11,904 bases of DNA from JBFHNV01 sp965365655 (lineage in GTDB: Bacteria; Pseudomonadota; Gammaproteobacteria; HK1), in assembly GCA_965365655.1 (NCBI GenBank), contig CBDUCN010000146.1:1-11904 (forward strand), in the 5' to 3' direction. The position numbers and the translations under genes are program-made. The stretch's first letter is position 1, and each line of letters starts with the position of its first letter. The notes under the pieces were generated by a model. It saw only the letters and a program-made list of their open reading frames with translations, searched no databases and was not told the DNA's origin. Of this stretch, positions 11,353 through 11,904 are shown piece by piece.

Positions 11353-11904
11353 TCAGGCGTGGCGGCGCTCGAAGTCGCGCATGAACTCCACGAGCGCCTC
11401 GATGCCGTCCTGCGGCATCGCGTTGTAGATGCTCGCGCGCATGCCGCCGACCGATCGGTGACCCTTCAGCCCGGTCAGTCCGGCCGCCTTCGCTTCGGCC
11501 AGGAAGCGCGCGTCCAGCGCGTCGTCGGCCAGGGTGAACGGCACGTTCATCCACGAACGGCAGTGCTCGGCGACCGGGTTCGCGTAGAAGTTCGACGCGG
11601 CGATGGCGCCGTACAGCGTCTCGGCCTTGCGCCGGTTGCGCTCGCCCATCGCGTCGAGGCCGCCCTGCTCGGCCAGCCAGTCGAACACCAGCCCGGCGAC
11701 GTACCACGCGAAGGTGGGCGCGGTGTTGGCCATGGATCCGCTCTCGGCCTGAACAGCGTAGTCCAGCAGCGTCGGGATCTCCGCTCGCGCGCGTCCGAGC
11801 AGATCCTCGTGCACGATCACGACCGTCAGGCCGGCGATGCCGATGTTCTTCTGCGCGCCGGCGTAGATCAGGCCGAAGCGCGACACGTCCAGCGGCCGCG
11901 AGAG
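11353..11904 (-). CDS. serC: Phosphoserine aminotransferase, C-terminal half (runs off the window)
   Basis: PLP enzyme that converts 3-phosphohydroxypyruvate and glutamate to phosphoserine, and in many Gammaproteobacteria the analogous 4-phosphoerythronate-derived step of PLP synthesis. The last 183 codons are present; the 5' part lies beyond the right edge, and the frame is open to the edge. The first visible residues, LSRPLDVSRFG, run into IYAGAQKNIG, where the lysine is the PLP-binding residue (K198 in E. coli). That puts the fragment at about residue 180 of a 362-aa protein, which is full length for the family, so no C-terminal truncation. MANTAPTFAWYV and GLKGHRSVGGMRASIYNAM follow as expected. 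The stop is 23 nt before serA, so the two serine genes are co-transcribed. Confidence 0.97.
   Translation of the reverse strand, partial: LSRPLDVSRFGLIYAGAQKNIGIAGLTVVIVHEDLLGRARAEIPTLLDYAVQAESGSMANTAPTFAWYVAGLVFDWLAEQGGLDAMGERNRRKAETLYGAIAASNFYANPVAEHCRSWMNVPFTLADDALDARFLAEAKAAGLTGLKGHRSVGGMRASIYNAMPQDGIEALVEFMRDFERRHA

Noticed and set aside
1..11904. CRISPR arrays, tRNA/rRNA genes, insertion sequences, phage or defence genes
   Set aside because: I looked on both strands and saw no spaced repeats, tRNA-like motifs, transposase or integrase motifs; the window is conserved core genome.

Overview
The window is a tightly packed, high-GC (roughly 70 % by eye) chromosomal segment from a gammaproteobacterium. 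Gene order and protein sequences point to this class: serC - serA - pheA - hisC - tyrA - aroA - cmk - rpsA - ihfB - lapB - pyrF is the conserved 'mixed-function supraoperon' order of Gammaproteobacteria. GC content and protein style fit a Chromatiales/Ectothiorhodospiraceae-like or Xanthomonadales-like lineage, but I cannot name a genus. All genes are on the minus strand except the last 24 codons of a LuxR-type regulator at the left edge, which converges on pyrF.

In transcription order (right to left): serC (C-terminal half, 11353-11904), serA (10166-11329), pheA (9016-10119), hisC (7922-9019), tyrA (6991-7905), aroA (5681-6994) and cmk (4944-5684). Then comes a 308-bp structured leader (4636-4943) followed by rpsA (2953-4635), a 118-bp spacer with an 11-bp hairpin, ihfB (2448-2834), a 379-bp spacer with no recognisable gene (2069-2447), lapB (890-2068) and pyrF (159-893). 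Four junctions (pheA/hisC, tyrA/aroA, aroA/cmk, lapB/pyrF) are 4-nt ATGA or GTGA overlaps, so translational coupling is likely. Six of the ten genes with a visible start use GTG.

Functionally, serA and serC supply serine (and SerC probably a pyridoxal-phosphate precursor). AroA closes the step to the chorismate precursor. PheA and TyrA divert prephenate to phenylalanine and tyrosine, and the HisC paralogue is placed to transaminate the keto acids. Cmk and PyrF serve pyrimidine nucleotides, RpsA translation, IhfB nucleoid architecture, and LapB lipopolysaccharide homeostasis.

I found no undescribed defence, mobile or biosynthetic system; this is core genome. The signals worth a second look are regulatory or in active sites. 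They are: (1) an AT-rich, rare-codon patch inside cmk carrying an exact IHF consensus, upstream of rpsA-ihfB; (2) an rpsA leader with two strong hairpins and no Shine-Dalgarno sequence; (3) the apparent absence of lapA, its usual place taken by a structured non-coding spacer; (4) a SerA that lacks the expected catalytic glutamate; and (5) a three-codon mini-ORF whose stop overlaps the ihfB start.
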